This document shows positions 9,501 to 18,180 of a stretch of 64,000 nucleotides of DNA, piece by piece. The stretch comes from Aquabacterium lacunae. Lineage in GTDB: Bacteria; Pseudomonadota; Gammaproteobacteria; Burkholderiales; Burkholderiaceae_C. Position 1 is the stretch's first letter. The number at the start of each line of letters is the position of its first letter. The DNA lies in the NCBI RefSeq assembly GCF_004310865.1, contig NZ_SIXI01000005.1, positions 124,001 to 188,000 of the forward strand. Direction: 5' to 3'. Below the pieces are notes generated by a model that was not told where the DNA came from, did no database searches, and saw nothing but the letters and a program-made list of their open reading frames with translations. Made by a program: the position numbers and the translations under genes.

Positions 9501-11046
9501 GCCGACGATTTCCATCAGGTTGGCCAAAGATCGTGTATGCCTCAGCATCGCGCAGATCATCGAACAGACGATTGGTTACGTCGAGATCGTCGGTGAACAG
9601 AAACGCACGGCGGCCAAAGGAGCCCGAGGTCGCTTGCGCGTTAGGTGGGTCAAGCACGCGCGCGACCAGCATCGCTGTCTGAATGGTTGTTGAGAGCAGT
9701 GAGGCGCGTGAGGCGGGATCTCCACGCAACAGCAACTGGTACTCAGCACCAGACTCCACAAACTCGTCTGGCGTTGGACTGATTTCAACGACGCGGTCGA
9801 TGGACGCCCCCGTGAGATCTGAGAAAAAGCGTGCGGCATCGCCAAGCGTTGCTGATAGTCCGGCCCAGTGCACGGGCGCACCGAGCAGATGGCGCCAGCG
9901 CCGCAGCGTAAGTGCTGCTTGTGCTCCGCTGGTGCCTGCATAGGTGTGCACCTCGTCTAGAAGGGCGAGAAACGGTTTCCGACTAACACCGATTCCGAAT
10001 ACGGTTCGCATCCACTGATCTGAGAGTCGTTGATTCAATATCTCTGTGGTCGTGAACAGCAGATCCGGCGGTTGCTGCTGAATCCTCTGGCGGGTCAGTA
10101 CGAGATGCCGCTCATCTACCTGCAAGCCACATCCTGGCCGCCCACAACTCAGTCGCTCTTGAGTATTGTCTAAATCACTTCCTCGCCATAGCATCTCTCC
10201 GGCGCAGGATGGACAGCGCATCCACGGGCAAACCCAATCTCGGCCGCGCGACGTCCATTCGTGATCCCTAAGTTCTTGGGCTGATGCATTTCGTGGTGTG
10301 GCTCGGAACAACGCGCCTATGCTAAGTGGTCGCCGGCCATGCTTAGCAAGGGCTGTATCCATCGTGCGCGCCATTCGGAACGCCTCTGCGAACTGATCCT
10401 TCAACAACTCGACTCGTGGGTAGATCGCGAGCGCCTTTACCCAGTGCTCGGTGCCGATCGCCTCGCCGATGGCGAGCATCGCAGGGAGGTAAAAGGCGAT
10501 CGTCTTGCCACTACCTGTTCCTGCAGTCACGATGGTGCCGCCATCGTCGGCAAGTTGTGCCAGACGGACCGTCGCTCGCTCTTGGAAGGCCGCCAATAAC
10601 AAGTTGGTGCTAGTTAGCGCGTCCCAGATCGCATGTCGGAGGGGGGTGGGTGCAATGATTCCTTCGCTGCGCGCCAATACCTCGCTAGGCGGACGGTCTC
10701 GCCTAGGAAAACGCCGCCGCCGCCGATCAATGCGAAAGTCAGCCACAAGTCGGGGGGCCGCCTGCCATGGCTTATTGGCGAACAGTTGGCGATTGGCAGC
10801 GACAAGGCGAACAGCCTCGGCAAAACGCGATCGGTAGCGACGGCCACCACTTAGGCTGGCCTGCTCAGTCACAAGTCGTGCATCGAGCAAATCCTCCAAC
10901 GCGTCTTCCGCCTTGAGTCCTCCATCAAGAAGATCGAGTACCTCGTCTTCTGTTAACGATCCGGACGTAAACCCCCACGCGAGAGAGCGCATCTCGAGTG
11001 CTTCAATACGGTCGAGCAATAGAAGCGCGTCAGCAGAAACAGTCAT
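6514..11046 (-). CDS. dpdJ: Large DEAD/DEAH-type helicase DpdJ
   Basis: 1510 residues. Superfamily 2 helicase motifs are clear: Walker A TAGTGSGKT (174-182), DEVH in LLDEVHTYAG (~363), GLSATLG, and motif VI QRKGRAGRDR. A four-cysteine cluster (CPWMRCPSC ... CGRPGCG, ~273-310) lies between motifs I and II, as in DUF1998-type defence helicases. The C-terminal half is long and unassigned, with an acidic linker (DDFDEDQDGSEEDDDE). It follows dpdI after 4 bp and is coupled to dpdK. Family knowledge: DpdJ is linked to dpd restriction. It would act on DNA in the cytoplasm. Confidence 0.75.
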   Translation of the reverse strand: MTVSADALLLLDRIEALEMRSLAWGFTSGSLTEDEVLDLLDGGLKAEDALEDLLDARLVTEQASLSGGRRYRSRFAEAVRLVAANRQLFANKPWQAAPRLVADFRIDRRRRRFPRRDRPPSEVLARSEGIIAPTPLRHAIWDALTSTNLLLAAFQERATVRLAQLADDGGTIVTAGTGSGKTIAFYLPAMLAIGEAIGTEHWVKALAIYPRVELLKDQFAEAFRMARTMDTALAKHGRRPLSIGALFRATPRNASAQELRDHEWTSRGRDWVCPWMRCPSCAGEMLWRGSDLDNTQERLSCGRPGCGLQVDERHLVLTRQRIQQQPPDLLFTTTEILNQRLSDQWMRTVFGIGVSRKPFLALLDEVHTYAGTSGAQAALTLRRWRHLLGAPVHWAGLSATLGDAARFFSDLTGASIDRVVEISPTPDEFVESGAEYQLLLRGDPASRASLLSTTIQTAMLVARVLDPPNAQATSGSFGRRAFLFTDDLDVTNRLFDDLRDAEAYTIFGQPDGNRRPLASLRAAGADDRARDLEGQRWRMCEDVGHTLGERLVIGRTTSQDAGVTPHANIIVATAALEVGFNDPQVGAVIQHKAPRGMASFLQRKGRAGRDRAMRPLTVTVLSDYGRDRATYESYESLFDPQLEPQFLPIGNPYVLKMQATFAFFDWLAAETAGYEKAWAWDFLSRPIDQPSTQVSAVVQRIKAKLARLIQGDETVIASLQTHLMGALRVDEDAAQGLLWEAPRSILLEVAPTLVRRLFRRWQLAFPSGGALLDLHVPYHPLPDFVPRNLFSDLSLPEVRVLVPPATVNHDWRTDAMPVLQAIRQLVPGRVTRRFAFERGGLSHWVPVDPAQPVQERRISEYAEEHEFVGEFTATFNDNTNDGPLLVFRPWTVRLEKVAGTEVLPSSNAQLSWRTDIASRGDPVSVPVAPRSPWRPFVSKVDFYLHRFRSSVAVRRFAPTAYANVRTLKDEFPVTLHFRSDDNRPAAIGFELEVDGLRLDLTLPSAEQITAKSLSPKLFGTSKLSYLRERFRDDDCLPVDINVFQRDWLFQLLCALIAAQITSANDVAEVVDDLLADERIASAFDEVMSEYFNAVPIQVPDDFDEDQDGSEEDDDEVLRGAPRRARSAGRLQQILASQIARTEVRERLRAIAREMLEPDLVAFDRWLRRLIVETLGEAMLQACIAAAPREATMDNLLVDIQESQDGGPTSVWITETTLGGAGALQSFAERFTAEPNSFFDAVGAALAPTDLELVDVGLRRVLALARDNAVIREGINRLRGTESHSASSATWRELSQALTQHGGVDLSHALVVALNNRLVRPGAGPDLDALLTELIEYWDSLEHRLGMAVGLREFAYAVSHSSAWRSRVRTYLVANLPGAAAASVSVFAAVLSMLWPRENEVRLSSLRSYNPYRSGRTTDPAVVRQLLLRRTVQIVDLSASDWSTRLYSALAEDGACRVSASAGQTRALREALVLLGVTPVDVGVLQFFPVVERIERAEGRILVDLLLREHS

Positions 11047-11050
11047 GTGG

Positions 11051-11764
11051 TTAGCCTATCCGGATGCGCAACGAGCCCAGGAGGTTTCGCGCTTCGAGCC
11101 AATCGCGGACCTCCTCGGTGAGAGACGTCACAGGCGCGCCTTCCCCCGCACATGCACGTAAAAAGAGAATAACTGCGCGTGGGAGGTTGTCTGTGGTCAG
11201 GGTCGACCAAGCAGTTTGATGCTCGGCTACGAGTGCCCTCAATTGCGCCACTGCCTGCACGGGGTCGGCAGGCGGAGTGGCTGCGAGCAACTTAATCTTC
11301 TGTCTACATTGGCGAATCTGAGTGACACCGTCGCGGAGTTGCGGCAGTTTGCCCAGTGCATCAAGCACTTCGTCAGATCCACCTGGAGAATTTTCGGCAA
11401 TGAAGTGACTCCATCGTTCTTGAATCGCGGTATCCGCTCCAGTCGCGATGCCCCTTAGCCTGTTGGTGAACTCGTGCGCAAAGTTGAACGGTGGATCGGC
11501 CAGCGCAGCTGGGGCTTCTGAAGCGATCACACGCAGTCTTCTCGCCTTCTCCAACAAATCATCGGCTTGGGCAGGGGCGAATTCAACTATCACCCCCGCA
11601 GCAGTAAAGCGACTGAGAGCGTCTCTTGCATGCGCGAGGAGGGCCGATACCTGTCCAAGTTGATCAGCGCGGGTGCGGACAATTTCGGCCTCCTTCGCCG
11701 CACTTTTCAGCGTTTGGTATCGACTGATCTTCGTTGCGAGACCGGTGGCGCGTTCAAGCAGCAT
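11051..11764 (-). CDS. dpdI: DpdI-like coiled-coil protein
   Basis: Start chosen at ATG 11764, which has GGAGG six bases upstream and overlaps the dpdH stop by 11 bp; an alternative start at 11794 lies deeper inside dpdH. The ~237-residue product is almost entirely helical and rich in A, L, E and R, with heptad-like stretches (LLERATGLATKISRY, AKEAEIVRTRADQLG), so a coiled-coil or bundle is likely. No catalytic motif is visible. The name follows the conserved dpdG-H-I-J-K order. Inference: a structural partner of the DpdH ATPase or DpdJ helicase. Confidence 0.6.
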   Translation of the reverse strand: MLLERATGLATKISRYQTLKSAAKEAEIVRTRADQLGQVSALLAHARDALSRFTAAGVIVEFAPAQADDLLEKARRLRVIASEAPAALADPPFNFAHEFTNRLRGIATGADTAIQERWSHFIAENSPGGSDEVLDALGKLPQLRDGVTQIRQCRQKIKLLAATPPADPVQAVAQLRALVAEHQTAWSTLTTDNLPRAVILFLRACAGEGAPVTSLTEEVRDWLEARNLLGSLRIRIG

Positions 11765-14700
11765 TTCTTGCCTCCATTGCTGCCAAATCGTCAACGATGC
11801 TGGCGAGAGATTTATCGATACTTGCGAGGTGTCCAGCTAAACCACCAGTACTTGCGTCTTGGTCTGTGCCAAAGGCCTGTAGGTCGCTTTCAACTGCGTC
11901 AAGAAACCTCTCTGCGGCAACACGTAGCGCTGTGCCGGCCGCCACTGCGTTTGCTCGACCTCGACCGTACTCGGGTAGCGATGCAACCGCGTCTTCAGTC
12001 TCAAGCAACGTCCGTGCGGCATTGACAGTTGCGTCAAATAGCACGCTCTGAAACGCCTCTAGCGCATCCTGTAATTGTCGGGAACTGTTCTGTGCACTGA
12101 TGCCTGCATCTAGAGCCGCTTGCCGCGCGTTGCCGAGAGTTGCGACGATTGATGCACGAGTGGCGTCTGCCCCGAAGGCTGTCAGCATTTCATCTAGCCA
12201 CTCAAGGCGCTTCGAGCGCTCGGCGGCAGCGGCCTCGGGGAGCAGACCCCCGACCTCGCGGTACAACTTAGCGAGCATGTCCGAGTCGCCCTCCGGAGGA
12301 GTCATGCTGAGATGCCACTTTTCTCGGCTCAACTGACGCATCGGCCCCCGCACTCGACGTGGATCAAGCATTGCGCCAGGGCGGCCACCTTTGAGACTCG
12401 AAGTTTGAGCTCGAGCGATCTCAATCAACTCTTCTCTGTCGCGTTGTAGTTTCTTGTAGAGGGATCGCAGTTGGCTCGAAGCAGCCGCAGGCTCTTCAGG
12501 CCAGTTTCCAAATGCTGCTTCGATCAAATCGGCGGTAGTCGCATCCCCTTTGACTCGCCCGCCAATGGCGGCACCAACGCCTAATAGATGCAGTGCAGCG
12601 CTGCCGTGGGACCAAGTCGCGCTGGGGGCGATCAGCAACTGAATTTGTTGCGCAACCTGCTCGCTCCAATGCTCGACGCAATCTAAAAAGGCTATCAGCG
12701 CTCGGTCCGCACCATCGAACTGCCAGCGGAATCCATTTTTCGAGGCACGCAGCAATCCTTGCAACGCCTGGCCAACTTTCGGGTTGGCGTCTATCTCCAA
12801 GCGTACCTTTGCATACTTTGAGATCTGTGTATTCTGGCGGACGAAGCTGATGCCGATCCCCTGTTTAAACACGGGCTTAGTTCCTCCTGCGAAGAAGGTG
12901 CGAGAGAGGCCCAACATGTCCCAATCGATCGCTTCCACGACTGCTGCGTAAACCAGTTCGCGGAGCTTCTGGGCAACTGTGGCGTCAAGCCCGCCGCCCC
13001 TGATCCAGGTCTGGATTGCGAGATCGTCAGCGCTTGCAGCAGGCTGCGCGACAGGAGTCTCTTGCTGAGGTGTCGGGGATGAGGCGGGGAAATCTAAATT
13101 AGCTGGCTCACCCGCACCCGCGTCCGGGATCTTCGGAATCGTGAAGGACTCATAAAGTTGTTCCGCGAGGTTGACGACCTTGCCTGTGCCGTCATAAAGC
13201 TCAAGCAATGACATCCAGCGATCAGCTATGTGCGGGCTGAGGCGCTTCAAATCGGTTTCCGCAGCGAGAGGCAACTGCTTGACGCCTCCGAGCTTTTCGA
13301 GGAGGCGGGGTGGAGGGTACTCGCCGGCAGCAATTGAGGACGAGAACGTATCCATGACTTCAACCAACAGATCATTTTGAACAGTCCGTGGATTCAGCCT
13401 TCCTGTTTGTGCGCGATCAATACGGCCGGCGCCGATCCAAAGGGCTCGTTCTGTGAATGGGTACAACCCATACCCATCCACCGCACCAAACGTTTCATGG
13501 CAAGTAATTTCGAACGAGCACTGAGAGCACCGTGAAGGTGCCAGTTGGCCAGGCTCGGCTGTAGAGCTCCATCGTTCGATTGATTCTCGTCCGAGCCGCA
13601 CCGCATTCAAATACCTCGCAGAAAAGGAGGCCAAAGATGCCGAGGTGGGGCTCTTGCCGTGGGCATGCCCGGCAGAGCGGTTCATGTCTACTATGTGGGA
13701 GGTTCTGCGGTAGGCTGTGTCTTCAACGCTTTCGAAAAAGCCTGGGGTCACCGCTATCGCAGTCCGCATCCTACAGAGGCCTGTCTCGCCTTGCCCTGAA
13801 TCACCCTGTGTGGTGATTGCCTGGAGAAGTGCTCGGTCGATGCCTTGAAGGCGTGCAAACTCTTCAACCAGCATCACTAGTTCGCGACCTTGCGTTCTGA
13901 GGTGCCGCCGCAGACGCACCATCAACTCCTCGACTCGATCTCCAGAGAAACTGAGGGTACGTGCAACCGCTTTGTCGAGATTGCGGTTAATGACCGTAAT
14001 TGCTGCGGGCAAGTTTGCGGGATCCGCCTCGACCAATTGAATCGCATGCTGTGCTAGTTTGGTCGCGTTCAAATAGTCTTGTCCGCCCAGAACTAGATCA
14101 TCGGTGGAAAACAGGCGTCGTCGATCAGGCCGATCATTGGCGTGCGATTGCTCGAAGATGTGGTCGACGATCTCGGCGGCTACTCTGCCGTCACGCAGAA
14201 AATGCTCCTTCTGCATGTACGGGTCCTGGAAGAGGTTCGGGAGCACTTCAATTAGCGCTTCCTCGAGTTCGTCCGTGTCAGCCGCAGGCTTGTCCTCGCG
14301 TATGGCCTGGCCAAGGTGATGGAGCAGTTCGCGGCGCCTCCCCTCTGGAGTCATTGTTCCATCGCCTGCGGCGTTGAACGTCTCAAGGAAACTTTGCTGT
14401 TGATCGATCGGCAACTTGTCGATGATGTCGCGGACGATCGCACGCAAGCTAGTTCCAGACTTGCGGACGACTAGCACCACGCGCTTGTCGTCGTCGCGCA
14501 GGTGTAGTCTCATCCAATGAATCAAGTGTGACTTGCCAGACCCTGTATCCCCAAGCACAGCGGCAAGTGCATGTGGTCGATCTTGACGCAAGAAGTCGGA
14601 GAGGAACTCCGATGGTGTCATCTGTGTCCAGGCTGCACTTGTGACATCCTGGTAGCGTTGGCCGACAGGGGGGGTTACTTGTAGATCCCAGTCGCTGTGA

Positions 14701-14795
14701 ACGGCGTGGAATAGGCTATCCGGAATGTGTTCCGCAAATGGATTGATGACCTGACGGACTCCAGCCGGATCCCAGCAGAGGTGATTCCGCATCAT
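11754..14795 (-). CDS. dpdH: ATP-binding protein DpdH
   Basis: 1013 residues. An N-terminal P-loop GDTGSGKSH (82-90) is followed by an AAA/ATPase-like region; a Walker B-like MLVEEFARLQG lies near residue 315. A short cysteine motif CSQCSFEITC sits in the middle, and the C-terminal third is long, helical and coiled-coil-like. The start overlaps the dpdG stop by 4 bp (ATGA). Family knowledge: DpdH is the ATP-binding component of dpd islands. Inference: it works with DpdG and DpdI as an ATP-driven recognition or translocation complex for unmodified DNA. Confidence 0.75.
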   Translation of the reverse strand: MMRNHLCWDPAGVRQVINPFAEHIPDSLFHAVHSDWDLQVTPPVGQRYQDVTSAAWTQMTPSEFLSDFLRQDRPHALAAVLGDTGSGKSHLIHWMRLHLRDDDKRVVLVVRKSGTSLRAIVRDIIDKLPIDQQQSFLETFNAAGDGTMTPEGRRRELLHHLGQAIREDKPAADTDELEEALIEVLPNLFQDPYMQKEHFLRDGRVAAEIVDHIFEQSHANDRPDRRRLFSTDDLVLGGQDYLNATKLAQHAIQLVEADPANLPAAITVINRNLDKAVARTLSFSGDRVEELMVRLRRHLRTQGRELVMLVEEFARLQGIDRALLQAITTQGDSGQGETGLCRMRTAIAVTPGFFESVEDTAYRRTSHIVDMNRSAGHAHGKSPTSASLASFSARYLNAVRLGRESIERWSSTAEPGQLAPSRCSQCSFEITCHETFGAVDGYGLYPFTERALWIGAGRIDRAQTGRLNPRTVQNDLLVEVMDTFSSSIAAGEYPPPRLLEKLGGVKQLPLAAETDLKRLSPHIADRWMSLLELYDGTGKVVNLAEQLYESFTIPKIPDAGAGEPANLDFPASSPTPQQETPVAQPAASADDLAIQTWIRGGGLDATVAQKLRELVYAAVVEAIDWDMLGLSRTFFAGGTKPVFKQGIGISFVRQNTQISKYAKVRLEIDANPKVGQALQGLLRASKNGFRWQFDGADRALIAFLDCVEHWSEQVAQQIQLLIAPSATWSHGSAALHLLGVGAAIGGRVKGDATTADLIEAAFGNWPEEPAAASSQLRSLYKKLQRDREELIEIARAQTSSLKGGRPGAMLDPRRVRGPMRQLSREKWHLSMTPPEGDSDMLAKLYREVGGLLPEAAAAERSKRLEWLDEMLTAFGADATRASIVATLGNARQAALDAGISAQNSSRQLQDALEAFQSVLFDATVNAARTLLETEDAVASLPEYGRGRANAVAAGTALRVAAERFLDAVESDLQAFGTDQDASTGGLAGHLASIDKSLASIVDDLAAMEARNAA

Positions 14796-15691
14796 TTGGT
14801 TGCTCCGATTTGCACGTGACTGACGCGCTTTGTGGTGCTGCCAAAATCAAGAATGCGCGCCTTTTTTGCGTCTGCGAGCGTGTCCAGCAATATTGAACCG
14901 CGATCAACGAGCCTTTGTAGCGCGAGACTTGAGGCAATAGACAATCGATCATCAGTTGCAGGGGGCGCGCTGCGCATCGACTCCAGTTCCTCTCGCACAA
15001 CCCCTCCCTCGAGCACAGGGTATATGCCTGCCAACCGCGACAGAAACACATCGATTTCTATCCATTCGTTGATCACCAGAATCTGATCGAGTACCGTCCC
15101 AATGGCGCGGGTGGGGTCAGGAAATGCCCTCCGAGTTCCACCGTCTCCGGCTACCGTAGCGAAACCTAGATAGCGCGCCCAATAAAGTAGATTCTGGAAG
15201 CTGCTTGTGCTGCCCAGATCTGCCTTGGCTGCGAACTCGCCCAGGTCCTTTCGCAGTTGTTCCTGCGGGGCGTCAGAGAAACTCACGGGCTGGAGTGGAT
15301 TCTTTGTAAGAAACCAAGCTAATGCATATAGAACACCGGCCTGCCCCGCTGCGGCCGCGCGCTGCGGGTCGAAAATCACCTCTCGCACCCTAGATAGGAA
15401 GTCGGCTTCCAAGTCGCTCTTCCGTCTCGCACTTGTATCGGCACGTAGTGGCACGCGCAAACGCTCACCGTCGTCTTCGATCAGTCCCAGGCGACGAGCC
15501 TCCGCCAAGGAGTTCGAGAACAGTTCAGTTGTGCCCCCGTCCTCGTCGTTTGCTCCGCGCCTAGACAAGGAGGGGGGAGTAGCCCAAGACTCGAGTTGAT
15601 CGCGTAGCAGTCCATTCTCTGACTCGGCGACCGCTGCGAAGATGCAAAACAGGCGGTTTGGCACAGCCTGAAAATTCGTCACGATGCTCAT
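14792..15691 (-). CDS. dpdG: Protein DpdG
   Basis: 299 residues with no enzyme motif. The N-terminus (NRLFCIFAAVAESENGLLRDQLESW, read in two parts) and the middle (LYWARYLGFATVAGDGG) look like two winged-helix-type domains, a common design in dpd and BREX-like accessory proteins. The ATG overlaps the dpdF stop by 4 bp and the stop overlaps dpdH, so it is co-translated with both. Family knowledge: dpdG is needed for the restriction-like phenotype in Salmonella. A role as DNA-binding adaptor is inference. Confidence 0.65.
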   Translation of the reverse strand: MSIVTNFQAVPNRLFCIFAAVAESENGLLRDQLESWATPPSLSRRGANDEDGGTTELFSNSLAEARRLGLIEDDGERLRVPLRADTSARRKSDLEADFLSRVREVIFDPQRAAAAGQAGVLYALAWFLTKNPLQPVSFSDAPQEQLRKDLGEFAAKADLGSTSSFQNLLYWARYLGFATVAGDGGTRRAFPDPTRAIGTVLDQILVINEWIEIDVFLSRLAGIYPVLEGGVVREELESMRSAPPATDDRLSIASSLALQRLVDRGSILLDTLADAKKARILDFGSTTKRVSHVQIGATK

Positions 15692-18180
15692 TCAGCAACC
15701 CTTGCGTGTAATTCATCAAGTGTGAGAACGCGCCCCCCGAAGACTTCGCGCAGCACATGTCCACTTTGAGCCTTCAATCCTTCGGGCACGAGAAATAGGC
15801 GTGTTCGATCAGGATGGGCCGAGTATGTGGCCTCGCCGAGTTGGTGGCCATGACCGACGAGCACCATTTCTGGCCCAGTCGGAAGGCGAGAATGAGCGAG
15901 CGATGGGAGTCGGCTCAAGAAGAGGGGGCGCATTTCAGCAAACCGCAATACACGGTCGAGATCGAACGGAGCCTCGCCGAGTAGGATGAGCTTGGCCAGG
16001 CCCATTCGGTAGAGTCGCTCGATAGTTTCGCCAAGCCGCCGGGATTGAGCCTTTCCGGTAACGTCGCCATATGTGACCAGTAGTCGTCGGTCCGAGTCAA
16101 ATAGTCGCTCAAGCAGGCGCGGTAGAGGGAGCGACCACGGAGCACGCGGTTCAATAGCAACGGTGTTTTGTGGTCGGGCAACTTGATTAGAGCGGCAGCG
16201 AGAGCAACTACTGCAGGTTTTGGCTATCTGGCCACGACCATATAGTTCTTCCAAGATCTCAGCAGGGCAGTCTTCTCCTGCAAGAAAGCGTTGCATGAGT
16301 TGAAAGTTGTGAAAGTTGGCCGCTTGTCCCCGTGCACGGACAGGTTCGATCCGCCTTTTCCACGTTTCGATTTTTAGGTGCGCGTCGTCTAGTAGTTCGA
16401 TTTCCAGCCAATCGCCTGGCTCAGATGTAAGTGACAGAGGTTTGCCGAGCAGACGTACCATACCGGATCGTGCCATGAGGGCAAGCGTGCGCAGATTCCA
16501 ATCCGCATTCCAATCGCCGGTCATATCGATATCCTCTTCGCTGCTACCGGGGCTTCCGTCTACCCTCACAGCAAAGTGATTTCCACCCATTGACCGTTTT
16601 CCATCGAATAATGCCGTCCAGCGCTCAAGCCCTCGCTCAATGGAGATCACTTTCTGATGGCAAATCCGTTCTGCCGTTCGGAAGTCAGAGGGCGTCGGTG
16701 CAATGAGCGATAGCGCGGCTTTGCCGTCGCGCCCTCCACGACCGACCTCTTGGTAGAAGCGGTCTAGAGTTTCGGGTACGCATGCATGGATAACGCTGCG
16801 TGCATGGGCGTAGTCGATACCTAATCCAAATGCGGACGTGCCAACCACAACATCCAGGGATCCGTCTCGCCACTCAGCGACGATCCGTTCCCGATCCCCG
16901 CGACTAGTTTTGCCGTGCAACATGCCAACACGCTTGAAGCCTGCCGACAGTAAAGCGCGATTCCAGGCCTCAGCATGCCCGACCTCAGTCACATAAAGAA
17001 CCGCCGGTCGAGGAACGTGATGTAGTGCCTCCATCACTCTTTCGTCTCGTACGGATTCATCTGCCTTGGCAACCCAGTAATCGGGCTCAGGACGCAATCT
17101 CACTGCAGACAGGCTCTCAAAGCCTCGACCCAAGCCGAATAGCGTCCTTAGTGTCTCCCGCGACTGGTCTGTGAGGGTCGCCGACAGTAGAACCGTACGC
17201 AACTCCCCACCAGGTGGGGCCAGGGCAAGCAGTTCTTGTCGTAGGCCACTAAGTTCTTGGAACTCCGTTCGGAACCCTGTGCCCCATTGATCGACAAGAT
17301 GTGCTTCATCGATGATCAATGCCCGGATCAGTCCAGCCTCTGCCGCTTGGCGGAGCGCATAGCGCAATGACCCGGTTACTGCCTCGGGAGACGCGAAGCA
17401 CAGGCCCTGTTCGCCGTTTGCGATTCGCTCTTTGAGCGTCGCATTGGCCACCTCCGCACCTCCCTGGAAGGTGAGTGGTCTAGCCAATCCACAGACATTT
17501 ACGGCTTCTTCCTCGTGGTTCACACCAAGTGCGACTGTTGGTACCACGACGAGTGTGACCCCGCGATTCATCGCCATCGTTTCGCCAACAAAACCAACGG
17601 CATGAATGAGTTGAAAGATCATGCTCTTTCCCTCACCGGTCGGCAACGCAACCACAAGCGTGGCCCCTGGGGGGGTAGAAAGCGCGGCACGGACCGCAGC
17701 TCGCTGACCTGAACTGCGGTAGCGTTCGCGCTTGATGGCCTTGAGAAATGGATCTCCGGTGCAGTCCTGCCCGCCAAAGGAGCGTCTTAGCACTTCACTT
17801 GAAGCGATGTCATCGACACCGAGTCGCGCCCCTGACTCGAGCCACTCAGGGTGCCATGGCTTTGCTGTCACCCGCCATCCGCCTGTAATGGGTTCGCTGT
17901 CGAGGCTAATGCTTCTCCAAGAAGAGAACCTGTTCAGACGTGGGTGCTTTACTATTACGTGTGGGCTGACCTCATAGTTGCGACGTGCATCCTCGCGACG
18001 AAGTGCTTGGCGCAAAAGTACGGCAAGATCAAGCATACTGGTTCGAGGGTGCAGGCTACCGAGTGCCACACGCAACCGTTCAATCGATGGTTCGGCAGGC
18101 GAGTGCCATTCGTCTTGAGACTCACCTGCAAGTAGGCGTCTCAGGGCATCGAAAGCTTCAGCGCCGACAAGCTCACGCAT
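15688..18180 (-). CDS. dpdF: RecQ-like helicase DpdF
   Basis: 830 residues. RecQ-type SF2 motifs: Walker A ALPTGEGKS (178-186), DEAHLVDQWG (291-300), LLSAT (331-335), GTSAFGLGIDY (447-457) and QEVGRGGRDG (477-486). A cysteine cluster CSSCSRC (656-662) corresponds to the zinc region after the RecQ helicase core. The N-terminal ~130 residues are family-specific. The start overlaps dpdE by 8 bp. Its likely role is ATP-dependent 3'-5' unwinding in the dpd restriction module; substrate polarity is taken from the RecQ family, not from this sequence. Confidence 0.8.
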   Translation of the reverse strand: MRELVGAEAFDALRRLLAGESQDEWHSPAEPSIERLRVALGSLHPRTSMLDLAVLLRQALRREDARRNYEVSPHVIVKHPRLNRFSSWRSISLDSEPITGGWRVTAKPWHPEWLESGARLGVDDIASSEVLRRSFGGQDCTGDPFLKAIKRERYRSSGQRAAVRAALSTPPGATLVVALPTGEGKSMIFQLIHAVGFVGETMAMNRGVTLVVVPTVALGVNHEEEAVNVCGLARPLTFQGGAEVANATLKERIANGEQGLCFASPEAVTGSLRYALRQAAEAGLIRALIIDEAHLVDQWGTGFRTEFQELSGLRQELLALAPPGGELRTVLLSATLTDQSRETLRTLFGLGRGFESLSAVRLRPEPDYWVAKADESVRDERVMEALHHVPRPAVLYVTEVGHAEAWNRALLSAGFKRVGMLHGKTSRGDRERIVAEWRDGSLDVVVGTSAFGLGIDYAHARSVIHACVPETLDRFYQEVGRGGRDGKAALSLIAPTPSDFRTAERICHQKVISIERGLERWTALFDGKRSMGGNHFAVRVDGSPGSSEEDIDMTGDWNADWNLRTLALMARSGMVRLLGKPLSLTSEPGDWLEIELLDDAHLKIETWKRRIEPVRARGQAANFHNFQLMQRFLAGEDCPAEILEELYGRGQIAKTCSSCSRCRSNQVARPQNTVAIEPRAPWSLPLPRLLERLFDSDRRLLVTYGDVTGKAQSRRLGETIERLYRMGLAKLILLGEAPFDLDRVLRFAEMRPLFLSRLPSLAHSRLPTGPEMVLVGHGHQLGEATYSAHPDRTRLFLVPEGLKAQSGHVLREVFGGRVLTLDELHARVAE